This document shows positions 1 through 7,646 of a stretch of 41,184 nucleotides of DNA, piece by piece; the first letter of the stretch is position 1, and every line of letters begins with the position of its first letter. Made by a program: the position numbers and the translations under genes. Source of the DNA: Candidatus Gastranaerophilales bacterium (GTDB lineage: Bacteria > Cyanobacteriota > Vampirovibrionia > Gastranaerophilales > Gastranaerophilaceae); the NCBI GenBank assembly GCA_944324215.1, contig CALUVP010000130.1:1-41184 (forward strand). Reading direction: 5' to 3'. Under the pieces are notes generated by a model. It did not search any database. It was not told the origin of the DNA and was given only the letters and a program-made list of their open reading frames with translations.

Positions 1-1577
1 CCTTCACCGATTATCATTCCTCTATAAACTTTTGTTTTAGGAGTAACAAAGAATACGCCTCTGTCTTCAAATTGAGCCAAAGCGTACGGAATTGCTTCAC
101 CTTGTTCATGAGCCAAAATTGATCCGCTTCTTTGTTTAGGAATATCACCTGCGTAAGGTTTATATTCATCAAACGTATGATACATAATACCTTCACCGCG
201 AGTCATACGAATAAATTCTGATCTGAAACCTATTAAGCCTCTTGCAGGAATAGAAAATTTCATACTTGTTCTGTTACCATTATTTTGCATTTCAAGCATT
301 GTAGCTTTTCTGCCTGAAAGTCTATCAATACAAGAACCTGCATATTCTTCAGGAACATCTACAAGAAGATTTTCAAAAGGTTCTTGAAGATTTTCACCTT
401 CACCTTTATAAATAACTTCCGGTTTAGAAACTTGGAATTCATAACCTTCTCTTCTCATTGTTTCAATTAAAATACCAAGGTGTAATTCACCTCTTCCGCT
501 AACTCTGAAACAATCAGTAGAATCGGTATCTTCTACGCGTAAACTTACGTTCTTTTCCAACTCATCGTAAAGTCTTTTTCTTAACTGACGAGAAGTAACA
601 AATTTACCCTCCTGACCTGCAAACGGACTGTCATTAACTGAAAAATTCATCTGCAAAGTAGGTTCATCAACGTGAATTAAAGGAAGCGGATTTATATTGT
701 TAGGATCACAAAGAGTTTCGCCGATATGAATATCAGAAAAACCTGCAATACCAACAATATCGCCTGCTTCAGAGTCCTGAATTTCTACACGTCCTAAATC
801 TTTAAACCCGAATAATTTAGTAACTTTGCCTCTTTCTACGCTGCCGTCTGCCTTAACCCAAGCAACTTGATCTTGAGAATGAATTCTGCCATTTACGACA
901 CGACCTATTACAATTCTTCCTACATATTCATTGTAATCAAGAGTTGTAGCTCTAAATTGGAAAGGTTTGTCTGCATCACCTGAAGGAGCTTGAATATTTT
1001 CTAATATACAATCCAACAAAGGTACCATATCTTTCTTTTCATCTTCCAAATGCTTGATTGCAAAACCATTAAGACTGCTTGCATAAATGTATGGAAAATC
1101 TATTAAATCTTCTCTGTCCGTAAGTTCGGTAAACAAATCGAAAACCTTATCCAAAGTTCCGTCAGGATCAGCAGCCGGTTTGTCAATTTTATTTATTACA
1201 ACAATAATTTTAATTCCTAATTCCAAAGCCTTTGATAAAACAAATCTTGTTTGAGGCATAGGACCTTCTGCAGCGTCAACAATAAGTAATGCGCCATCTA
1301 CCATACCCAAAACACGTTCTACTTCGCCGCCAAAATCCGCGTGACCCGGAGTATCCACTACATTAATCTTTGTTCCTTTGTAATCAATAGAAATATTCTT
1401 TGATAAAATAGTAATTCCGCGTTCTCGCTCCAAATCATTACTATCCAGAACTCTTTCTTGTACTTGTTGGTTTTCTCTAAATACACCGCTTTGTTTCAAC
1501 ATACAATCTACTAAAGTTGTTTTACCGTGGTCAACGTGAGCTATTATCGCGATATTACGTATATTTTTATTTGTCAT
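1..1577 (-). CDS. typA: Translational GTPase TypA/BipA (3' end outside window)
   Basis: Ribosome-associated GTPase of the EF-G/LepA superfamily, linked in other bacteria to ribosome assembly and stress or cold adaptation. About 525 codons are visible and the family is usually about 600-615 residues, so only the C-terminal end is missing. The N-terminus reads IAIIAHVDHGKTTLVD (P-loop), followed by RERGITI (switch I), VDTPGHADFGGEV (G3) and NKIDKP (G4). The middle part carries RVEIQDSEAGDIVGIAG and the later part RGELHLGILIETMRREGYEF and GEGENLQEPFE, all typical of TypA rather than EF-G. The ATG at 1577 is preceded by a purine-rich GGGAATGG. The gene is transcribed away from the glycan locus. 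Identity is secure from the motif order. Confidence 0.96.
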   Translation of the reverse strand, partial: MTNKNIRNIAIIAHVDHGKTTLVDCMLKQSGVFRENQQVQERVLDSNDLERERGITILSKNISIDYKGTKINVVDTPGHADFGGEVERVLGMVDGALLIVDAAEGPMPQTRFVLSKALELGIKIIVVINKIDKPAADPDGTLDKVFDLFTELTDREDLIDFPYIYASSLNGFAIKHLEDEKKDMVPLLDCILENIQAPSGDADKPFQFRATTLDYNEYVGRIVIGRVVNGRIHSQDQVAWVKADGSVERGKVTKLFGFKDLGRVEIQDSEAGDIVGIAGFSDIHIGETLCDPNNINPLPLIHVDEPTLQMNFSVNDSPFAGQEGKFVTSRQLRKRLYDELEKNVSLRVEDTDSTDCFRVSGRGELHLGILIETMRREGYEFQVSKPEVIYKGEGENLQEPFENLLVDVPEEYAGSCIDRLSGRKATMLEMQNNGNRTSMKFSIPARGLIGFRSEFIRMTRGEGIMYHTFDEYKPYAGDIPKQRSGSILAHEQGEAIPYALAQFEDRGVFFVTPKTKVYRGMIIGE

Positions 1578-1758
1578 ATTTCCATTCCCTATTATTAATT
1601 TCGTTAATTTCGTCTAGTGTTATTTTTACACTTATATTTTATACTATCAAATTTTAATTTCAATCATTAAGAAATAAATGCTAAAATTTAATAAAAATAT
1701 TATTGCAAATAATCACAAATAATGTTAAAAATAAGTTTGTGAGGTTGAAGGAGATATT
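1578..1758. other. Divergent intergenic region between typA and the glycan locus
   Basis: AT-rich spacer between two divergent genes, so it should hold both promoters. No -10/-35 pair stands out clearly enough to call. A good Shine-Dalgarno (AAGGAG, seven bases before the ATG) serves the plus-strand gene. Confidence 0.5.
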
Positions 1759-2652
1759 ATGGTCAAAATTCCCGTTGTATTTACATTTGATAAGAGAATA
1801 ATTTTAGGCGGAGCTGTTACTATTAAGAGTTTGATTGACTGCGCAAAACCTGAAACTTCTTATGATATTTACGTTTATCATCCTGATATCTGTGAAAAAG
1901 ACATAAAAGAATTCAAAAAAATGGTAGAGGGTACAAATCACTCTATTAATTTTGAATACATTTCCAAAGACAGATTTAAAAATGCGCCTATTAATAAGGG
2001 CGGAAGCTGGACTGAAATTGTTTACTACAGGCTTCTTATTCCTGAACTGCTTCCTCAATATGACAAAGTTATTTATGCAGATACTGATGTTTTGTTTAAA
2101 GGTGATCTTGAAGATGCCTTTAATATTGATATTTCTGAATATGAATGTGCTGCTGTCGCTATGGAATTTAATAACGAAAATATGATTTGCCATAAATATT
2201 TTCCTGAAAATAAAAATGAATATACTTATATCTCAAGCTTTATTATCTTTAACTCTAAAAAAATGAGAGAAGAAAATTTTGTACAAAGAGTTTTCGAAAC
2301 TATTAAGAATTTTAATACACGACTAAAGTTTTTCGATTTGGATACTTTGAATATAACTTGTAACAAAATTTACAACCTTCCTTATCGTTATGGCGTTTTC
2401 CAAAGTCTATATTACAACTCTGATTGGTCAGATTCTGCAGAATATAAGTTTTTGAAAAATGTTTTTACAGACGAAAATTTAAAACAAGAAGTTGAAAACG
2501 TAGTAATGCTTCATTATGCAGGAAAACCGGGAAAACCTTGGAGAAGAAAACATATTCCTTCTGACTACAAGGAATGTATGAACAGTATTCCCAAAAAATT
2601 GAGAAGATTTACATTTAGAGATTTGAGAAAAAGATTTTTCAGTAAAGTGTAA
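1759..2652 (+). CDS. Glycosyltransferase family 8 (LgtC/RfaJ-like)
   Basis: Predicted retaining glycosyltransferase that transfers a hexose from UDP-Glc/UDP-Gal to a surface glycan. The N-terminus IPVVFTFDKRIILGGAVTIKSL matches the GT8 nucleotide-binding start. The metal-binding DxD lies in VIYADTDVLFKGDL (D108-x-D110). The C-terminal HYAGKPGKPW motif (from H252) is the second conserved GT8 block. At 297 residues the length is normal. It has a strong Shine-Dalgarno and is the first gene of the long plus-strand glycan locus. Its stop codon lies three bases before the left inverted repeat of the DUF559 cassette. Donor and acceptor cannot be read from sequence. Confidence 0.92.
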   Translation: MVKIPVVFTFDKRIILGGAVTIKSLIDCAKPETSYDIYVYHPDICEKDIKEFKKMVEGTNHSINFEYISKDRFKNAPINKGGSWTEIVYYRLLIPELLPQYDKVIYADTDVLFKGDLEDAFNIDISEYECAAVAMEFNNENMICHKYFPENKNEYTYISSFIIFNSKKMREENFVQRVFETIKNFNTRLKFFDLDTLNITCNKIYNLPYRYGVFQSLYYNSDWSDSAEYKFLKNVFTDENLKQEVENVVMLHYAGKPGKPWRRKHIPSDYKECMNSIPKKLRRFTFRDLRKRFFSKV

Positions 2653-2655
2653 TAT

Positions 2656-2690
2656 GTTCCCTCTCCAGCGGGGAGGGTTAGGGTGGGGGT
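2656..2690 (+). repeat. Left REP-like inverted repeat of the DUF559 cassette
   Basis: 35 bases with an internal near-palindrome and a TTAGGGTGGGGGT tail; it is the inverted partner of 3041-3075. Confidence 0.9.
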
Positions 2691-2696
2691 GTAACA

Positions 2697-3041
2697 ATGA
2701 GTAATATAAATATTGCAAGAATTTTAAGAAAAAATTCTACTCCACAAGAAAAAATACTATGGCAAATTTTGAGAAATCATAACTTTTACGGATACGAAAT
2801 CCGTCGCCAATCTCTTATTGGAAACTACATTGTAGATTTTGTCTGCAGAAAGAAAAAAATTATAATAGAAATTGACGGCGGACAACATAATGAACCTGAA
2901 AATATTGAATATGATAAAAAAAGAACTGAATATTTAGAACAAAAAGGATATAAAATAATAAGGTTTTGGAATAATGAAATTACTAAAAATATTGATGGAG
3001 TTTATAAAAAATTACAAGAAGAATTCGGCATTTTGGATTAA
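2697..3041 (+). CDS. DUF559 (Vsr/PD-(D/E)XK-like) nuclease-fold protein
   Basis: A 114-residue single-domain protein of the DUF559 family, related to very-short-patch-repair endonucleases and the PD-(D/E)XK fold. Diagnostic blocks are ARILRKNSTPQEKILWQILR at the N-terminus, then YEIRRQSLIGNYIVDFVC, then IIIEIDGGQH (the D...E-x-D catalytic-type signature), and finally GYKIIRFWNNEI. All candidate catalytic residues are present, so it looks intact. The biochemical role of the family is not firmly established; DNA nicking or repair is inferred from fold. The gene fits exactly between two inverted GC-rich repeats, unlike its glycosyltransferase neighbours, which suggests it travels as a unit with them. 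Confidence 0.9.
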   Translation: MSNINIARILRKNSTPQEKILWQILRNHNFYGYEIRRQSLIGNYIVDFVCRKKKIIIEIDGGQHNEPENIEYDKKRTEYLEQKGYKIIRFWNNEITKNIDGVYKKLQEEFGILD

Positions 3042-4131
3042 CCCCCACCCTAACCCTCCCCGTTGGAGAGGGAACAAAAATAAACCTGTCGTTTCTTCAA
3101 TCTACAAAAAAAGATTTACCCCCAATCCTCGCTGTTGTAAATGGAACAAATTAAAAAATGATATCTTCAAAGTATTAATAGAGCTTTTTATTTTTGACAG
3201 AAAAAAAAGAAGCATCATAAAAGCTCGCTTGGCTAAACAAAATTTGGAAAAATATTTGGATATTAAAGTCTCAGATACGCAAAAGAACAAAAAAGCTTTG
3301 TCAACCGACAAGAACATTTCAGAAAAAGCGGCAAGCATGGTGGTTCAATCCGAGGTTGACGTGGAAGCACAAAACAAGTTTGTAGCTACACCATTGTCAA
3401 CCGACAAAATATATTTACCCCCAATACATTTACCCCTTTGGCAATATTGGCATCAGGGAAAAGAAAATGCTCCTGATTTAATACAAAAATGTTTTGAAAG
3501 TGTTCAGAAATTTGAAAGTGATAAAGAAATTCGTGTACTTTCTTTTGACACGATAAGAGATTACGTTGAATTACCTCAAAAATACTATGATTTACTCAAT
3601 TCCGGAAAAATTCCTATTGCAATATTCAGCGATATTTTAAGACTTTATTTATTAGAAAAATACGGCGGATGCTGGGTAGATTCGACCATTTATCTTACAG
3701 ATAAAATACCTCCAAGTGTTTGGGATTCTGACTTCTGCGTAATACAAAAAAATCCGCTTACAGATTTGCAGGAAAACAAAATGTCCTGCTACTTTATCCG
3801 CGCAAAAAAAGAAAGTGCAAATTTGAGAGCTATAAAACAAAGTATAGAAAATTATTGGGCAGAGAATGATTTTTTAATAAATTACTTTATGTTCGAACAC
3901 ATATCAACAATGCTTTCTTGTAAAACTCCCGAACTCAAAGCAGAATGGGATAGAATGCCATATTTAAGCGGAGAAAGCTCGGGTAAATTACAAAATATAT
4001 TGTTTGATGATTTTAATAAAAATGTTTGGGATAAAATAGTAAAAGAAACTTGTATTCATAAATTGAGTTATAAAATACTGAGAGAAAAAGTAAATAAAAA
4101 TAGTTATTATAATTGGATAATAAATAGGTAA
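2974..4131 (+). CDS. Capsular polysaccharide synthesis-type glycosyltransferase, N-terminus altered
   Basis: Sugar-transferring enzyme of the Caps_synth / GT32-like group. The conserved core starts near residue 154 (LPLWQYWHQGKENAPDL), continues through IAIFSDILRLYLLEKYGG and reaches the DxD-equivalent GGCWVDST (D236). The annotated ATG lies inside the DUF559 gene, and the first 34 or so residues are DUF559 shadow sequence plus the translated right inverted repeat (PHPNPPRWRG). No in-frame ATG occurs between the repeat and the core until about residue 122. The cassette has therefore probably replaced the original start; the true start could be the ATG shown or a non-ATG codon after 3075. Residues 109-144 carry an extra stretch bounded by a repeated LSTDK. 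Followed closely by the acyltransferase gene. Confidence 0.75.
   Translation: MKLLKILMEFIKNYKKNSAFWINPHPNPPRWRGNKNKPVVSSIYKKRFTPNPRCCKWNKLKNDIFKVLIELFIFDRKKRSIIKARLAKQNLEKYLDIKVSDTQKNKKALSTDKNISEKAASMVVQSEVDVEAQNKFVATPLSTDKIYLPPIHLPLWQYWHQGKENAPDLIQKCFESVQKFESDKEIRVLSFDTIRDYVELPQKYYDLLNSGKIPIAIFSDILRLYLLEKYGGCWVDSTIYLTDKIPPSVWDSDFCVIQKNPLTDLQENKMSCYFIRAKKESANLRAIKQSIENYWAENDFLINYFMFEHISTMLSCKTPELKAEWDRMPYLSGESSGKLQNILFDDFNKNVWDKIVKETCIHKLSYKILREKVNKNSYYNWIINR
3041..3075 (-). repeat. Right REP-like inverted repeat of the DUF559 cassette
   Basis: Reverse complement of 2656-2690 with one mismatch. Read in the frame of the downstream glycosyltransferase it encodes PHPNPPRWRG, the peptide typical of such repeats when they fall inside coding frames. 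Confidence 0.9.
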
Positions 4132-4136
4132 CAATA

Positions 4137-4724
4137 ATGGGATTAAGAATAAAAGATTTATTAATAGCATTAATACCAATAAAGAAATTTCGTCAATATT
4201 TAAAGTTATACCATGGTACATACCCATATACTGTAATGGGTAAAAATGTAAAAATAGGAACTCCTAAGAATCTTAAATTAGGTAAATACATATTTATAGG
4301 AGATAATGCTCGTTTGAGTTGTGAAGGAGGTCTTGAAATAGGCTCTCATACAAAAATAGGAGTAGATTTTTTGGTACTTACATCAAACCATAATTACCAG
4401 AGTGAAAAATTATTACCTTATGATGAATATGATTATAAGCAAAAGGTTTCTATAGGAAAAAATTGCTGGATAGGTGCCAGAGTAACCATTTGTCCTGGAG
4501 TAAAAATAGAAGATGGAGCAATAGTAGGTGCAGGAAGTGTTGTTACTAAATCCGTTCCTAAATGTGCAATAGTTGCAGGTAATCCGGCTAAAATTATCAA
4601 ATTTAGAAATATAGACCTGTATAATAAACTTGATAATGAAAACAGAAATATAAATTTTGATAACATCAAAGAAAAAAAATGGTTAGAAGTTAATTTATTT
4701 AAAGAATTTCTAACAAAGGAGTAA
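4137..4724 (+). CDS. Hexapeptide-repeat acyltransferase (WbbJ/maltose-acetyltransferase-like)
   Basis: Left-handed beta-helix O- or N-acyltransferase that probably acetylates a sugar of the surface glycan with acetyl-CoA. Hexapeptide repeats run from about residue 38 (VKIGTPKNLKLGKYIFIGDNARL) to about 155, interrupted by the loop TSNHNYQSEKLLPYDEYDY, which carries the usual catalytic histidine. The end of the helix reads VGAGSVVTKSVPKCAIVAGNPAKII, a textbook family ending. At 195 residues the length is normal. It begins five bases after the upstream glycosyltransferase and is followed by a GT2 gene, so it is probably co-transcribed. The acceptor is unknown. It could be the N-acetylase of an amino sugar, but the dedicated formyltransferase further on makes O-acetylation as likely. 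Confidence 0.88.
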   Translation: MGLRIKDLLIALIPIKKFRQYLKLYHGTYPYTVMGKNVKIGTPKNLKLGKYIFIGDNARLSCEGGLEIGSHTKIGVDFLVLTSNHNYQSEKLLPYDEYDYKQKVSIGKNCWIGARVTICPGVKIEDGAIVGAGSVVTKSVPKCAIVAGNPAKIIKFRNIDLYNKLDNENRNINFDNIKEKKWLEVNLFKEFLTKE

Positions 4725-4731
4725 CCGAATA

Positions 4732-5538
4732 ATGACAAAAAAAGTAGTAATTATAACACCCGCTTTCAATAAATTTGAAGCAGCGACAAAACCTTTTTTA
4801 GAATCTTTATATAAGTATACAGATACTGAAATTTTTGATTTAATAGTCATTGATAACGGTTCAAATGACGGTACAAAAGAATACTTAAAAAGTTTTGAAA
4901 AAGAACATTCTAACCTAAAAGTTATATACAATACAGAAAATTTAGGTTATTCAAAAGCAAATAATCAGGGAATAGAAGTTGCTCTAAAATCTGATTATGA
5001 ATACATCGGTCTTTTAAATAACGACATTTTGTTTACGCCAAACTGGCTTGAAGATACATTGAAAATTTTTGATTACGATTCCCAATTAGGTATGGTAGCT
5101 CCAAGAGATGCCGGGAGAAGAAAATTCTTTAAGAAGAAATTAACCTCTGACAATTATATTAATTATTATAAAGACTATTTAAATAAATTTACAAAACCAT
5201 ATAAACAAGTTTTAGAACCACTATTTTGCTGTGTTTTAGTAAAACGAGAAGTAATTGAAAAAATAGGTTTGATGGATGTGAATTACACTCCTGCTTTTTG
5301 GGAAGACCAAGATTATATTATGAGAACTTTTTATGCAGGATATAGTATGGCTACTTCCAATATATCTTTTATTTTTCATAACCACAGCACAACAAGCTCT
5401 GCTATAAGTAAAGAAATTTATGAAAAAAACAGGGAGTATTTTTTCAAAAAACACCCTTTAGGTAAGTGGATTTGGGAACATAAGCGCTCTAATTTTATTA
5501 GAGATATTAAAAATTATATTAAAGAAAGTATGGAATAG
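4732..5538 (+). CDS. Glycosyltransferase family 2
   Basis: GT-A fold inverting glycosyltransferase. The N-terminal nucleotide-binding region reads VVIITPAFNKFEAATKPFLE and VIDNGSNDGTKEYL, followed by NTENLGYSKANNQGI and the acidic LLNNDILF. The FWEDQDYIMR block near residue 185-195 supplies the catalytic-base ED motif. The overall look is that of rhamnosyltransferase-like GT2 enzymes, but the donor cannot be fixed. It lies seven bases after the acyltransferase gene and its TAG stop shares one base with the GTG start of the next gene, which indicates translational coupling. Confidence 0.92.
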   Translation: MTKKVVIITPAFNKFEAATKPFLESLYKYTDTEIFDLIVIDNGSNDGTKEYLKSFEKEHSNLKVIYNTENLGYSKANNQGIEVALKSDYEYIGLLNNDILFTPNWLEDTLKIFDYDSQLGMVAPRDAGRRKFFKKKLTSDNYINYYKDYLNKFTKPYKQVLEPLFCCVLVKREVIEKIGLMDVNYTPAFWEDQDYIMRTFYAGYSMATSNISFIFHNHSTTSSAISKEIYEKNREYFFKKHPLGKWIWEHKRSNFIRDIKNYIKESME

Positions 5539-6380
5539 TGAAAATATTTGAAAAAAAATATATTGCAAGATGGGTGGTATATAAATTTTTAGGAATAAAG
5601 CTAAAATTGAAATCAAAACCGGTTCATGTCGATACAATAAACTTGGTTCTTGATGAAAATTACGGAATAGGAAATAGAATTTTTTCCATAGTTAATGCAA
5701 TAAAATATTACACACCACAAAATTTGAATATATATTGGGATAACAAAAGGTGGGTAACTCAGGCGCTAAAAGATTTATTTGAATGCCATTTTAATTGCAA
5801 TCTAAGTGAATTCCAAGAAATTCCAAAAACTTGGACAAATTCTAAAAAAGAACACACAATATATTTTCCACAAGCAAGCTTGATAACACCTGATAAGGTG
5901 GAAAGAACTTTAGCAAAAGAAAATATAACAGACGATATTAGAGAAACATACAGAAAAATATTTTCTCAAATTCGTCCTTCCGAAAAAATTAACAAACGCA
6001 TTCAGACAATTTCACTTCCAAAATCATATATAGCATTACAAGTAAGAAACGCTCCTGACTGGAGTGAATATGGAAGAAATGAAAATTTGGATAAATTTGT
6101 AGATGAAATTAATAAATATCCTGAAGGTACAAATTTTTATTTATCATCAATGAATAAAGAAACGTCTGACTACATAAAAGAACACACCAAACATAAAATA
6201 ATAGAATTACCGGAAAAAGACTATAAATCAATGTATGATGCAATAGCTGATTTGTGCATAATGTCAAAAGCAAAAGAAGGCATATATTCTTACGGTTCAA
6301 CATTTGGAGAATTGGCTTGGTGGTTATCCGATGAAAAACAAAAATATACGATAATTGGCTCTGATAAAAATTGGAAATAA
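5538..6380 (+). CDS. Fucosyltransferase-like glycan enzyme (NodZ/GT11-GT23 type, tentative)
   Basis: A 280-residue protein starting at GTG, overlapping the previous stop by one base. It has no signal peptide. Two features resemble the fucosyltransferase superfamily. The first is a basic segment YIALQVRNAPDWSEYGR (about residues 161-177), in the place of the HxRRxD GDP-fucose-binding motif. The second is a late GIYSYGSTFGELAWWLSD block (about residues 247-264), like the S-x-F motif of that superfamily. An early NYGIGNRIFSIVNAIKY block matches the G-G-[FL]-GN-[RQ] type start of these proteins. Family membership is inferred by eye. It is followed by a promoter, so it may end the first sub-operon. 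Confidence 0.6.
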   Translation: MKIFEKKYIARWVVYKFLGIKLKLKSKPVHVDTINLVLDENYGIGNRIFSIVNAIKYYTPQNLNIYWDNKRWVTQALKDLFECHFNCNLSEFQEIPKTWTNSKKEHTIYFPQASLITPDKVERTLAKENITDDIRETYRKIFSQIRPSEKINKRIQTISLPKSYIALQVRNAPDWSEYGRNENLDKFVDEINKYPEGTNFYLSSMNKETSDYIKEHTKHKIIELPEKDYKSMYDAIADLCIMSKAKEGIYSYGSTFGELAWWLSDEKQKYTIIGSDKNWK

Positions 6381-6381
6381 T

Positions 6382-6409
6382 TTGGATATGTATAATTTTA
6401 TGTTAAAAT
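6382..6409 (+). promoter_or_regulatory. Predicted sigma70-type promoter for the amino-sugar genes
   Basis: TTGGAT, a 16-base spacer and TAAAAT, with a TG one base before the -10 (extended -10). Transcription would begin about 10 bases before the ketoisomerase start. Confidence 0.5.
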
Positions 6410-6427
6410 AAAGCATGGAAGGTGAAA

Positions 6428-6826
6428 ATGATTTATAAAATAATAGACATGCATGTCTATGGAGATGAAAGAGGTAAGCTTGTTTCTTTAGAAGGAAACA
6501 AGAATGTGCCTTTCGATATTAAACGTGTTTACTATATTTATGACACATTACCGGAGCAAGCACGCGGAAAACATGCACACAAGAATTTGGAACAAATAAT
6601 AATAGCAATCGATGGGGCTTGTCAATTTGTATTGGATGATGGCAAAACAAGAGAAGAAGTTTGGTTAAACCGTCCCGATAAAGGCTTATATATTGGAAAA
6701 AATATGTGGCGCGAAATGAGGCATTTTTCTTACGGTTGCAAATTGATGGTGCTTGCAAGTACTCATTATGACGAAAAAGAATATATTAGAGATTATGATG
6801 AATTCTTGAGAGAGGTTAATAAATGA
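6428..6826 (+). CDS. fdtA: Nucleotide-sugar 3,4-ketoisomerase (FdtA/WxcM family)
   Basis: Cupin-fold isomerase converting dTDP-4-keto-6-deoxyglucose to the 3-keto isomer, the first committed step to 3-amino-3,6-dideoxy sugars. The 132 residues match FdtA/TylM3-type enzymes: an opening IIDMHVYGDERGKLVSLEG, then FDIKRVYYIYDTLPEQARGKHAHKNLEQ with the conserved RGxHAH, followed by the DGACQFVLDDG cupin turn. The start at 6428 is preferred because GGAAGG lies five bases upstream; a GTG at 6422 would add two residues. Partner genes are the adjacent formyltransferase and the aminotransferase 4.2 kb downstream. The gluco or galacto outcome of the ketoisomerase cannot be decided by eye. Confidence 0.88.
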   Translation: MIYKIIDMHVYGDERGKLVSLEGNKNVPFDIKRVYYIYDTLPEQARGKHAHKNLEQIIIAIDGACQFVLDDGKTREEVWLNRPDKGLYIGKNMWREMRHFSYGCKLMVLASTHYDEKEYIRDYDEFLREVNK

Positions 6827-7632
6827 AAATTTGTATTGCAGGTAAAAATAACATTGCAGTAAATGCTTTGTTGTACTTAATTAATAATCTGAACTTCAAT
6901 AGGAAAGATTTACTTGTAGTAACAAATAGAAATGATGAAGGTATTGATACGTGGCAAAAATCTCTAAAAAAATGTGCTATAGAATCAGACATAAACATCA
7001 GAACACTTGAAGAAATATATGATATAGAAGATTTATTATTTTTATCACTTGAATTTGACAGAATAGTAAGAACCGATAAATTTAAAACCAACAAGCTTTT
7101 TAATATTCATTTTTCAAACCTGCCAGCTTATAAAGGTATGTTTACTTCAGTTATGCCACTATTAAACGGAGAAAAACAAGGTGGAGTAACACTACATAAA
7201 ATAAATAACGGAATAGATACAGGAGATATTATAAGTCAAAAATTATTTGATATTGACATAAATGACACAGCAAGAGATTTGTATTTTAAGTATTTAGATA
7301 ATGCTTTTGAACTTTTCAAAGAAAATATAACAAAATTAATAGAAAATAAATTTGAAGCAAAAAAACAATCTTGTTATAACTCTACTTACTATTCAAAATC
7401 AGCAATAGATTTTCAGAATATTAAAATTGATTTGAATAAAACAAGTTTTGAAATACATAATCAAATAAGAGCTTTTATATTCAAAGAATATCAATTACCT
7501 ACAATTAATGGATTTAAAATAGAAAAATCAATATTAACTGATGAATATATTGGTAGAAATAAATTTGAAATTAATAAAGATAACATTATAATAAGTGGAA
7601 TTGATGGATATAAAATTTGCATAGTAAAATGA
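6823..7632 (+). CDS. Sugar N-formyltransferase
   Basis: Formyl_trans_N protein predicted to transfer a formyl group from N10-formyltetrahydrofolate to the amino group of a dTDP-aminodideoxy sugar, as WlaRD, VioF or QdtF do. The core NIHFSNLPAYKGM (about residues 94-106) holds the conserved Asn and His, and GVTLHKINNGIDTGDII (about residues 126-142) supplies the catalytic Asp segment. Its length (269) and weakly conserved C-terminal part fit sugar formyltransferases rather than methionyl-tRNA formyltransferase, which is about 310 residues with a different C-terminal domain. It overlaps the ketoisomerase stop by four bases (ATGA), so the two are translationally coupled, which supports a shared pathway. 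Confidence 0.85.
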   Translation: MKICIAGKNNIAVNALLYLINNLNFNRKDLLVVTNRNDEGIDTWQKSLKKCAIESDINIRTLEEIYDIEDLLFLSLEFDRIVRTDKFKTNKLFNIHFSNLPAYKGMFTSVMPLLNGEKQGGVTLHKINNGIDTGDIISQKLFDIDINDTARDLYFKYLDNAFELFKENITKLIENKFEAKKQSCYNSTYYSKSAIDFQNIKIDLNKTSFEIHNQIRAFIFKEYQLPTINGFKIEKSILTDEYIGRNKFEINKDNIIISGIDGYKICIVK

Positions 7633-7646
7633 AAGGAAATATATAG

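Larger units (their letters stand above)
2656..3075. mobile_element. 420-bp DUF559 cassette with 35-bp terminal inverted repeats
   Basis: A 35-bp GC-rich sequence at 2656-2690 recurs in inverted orientation at 3041-3075 with 34 of 35 positions identical; one further base outside also matches. Each copy contains a short palindrome (CCCTCTCC-AGC-GGGGAGGG) followed by a G-rich tail, the architecture of REP-type elements. The copies are about 70% G+C in an otherwise very AT-rich window. The DUF559 nuclease gene fills the interior: its start lies six bases inside the left repeat and its stop codon shares a base with the right repeat. The unit sits between two glycosyltransferase genes. No clear target-site duplication is visible. 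Calling it mobile is inference from structure and composition. Confidence 0.75.
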
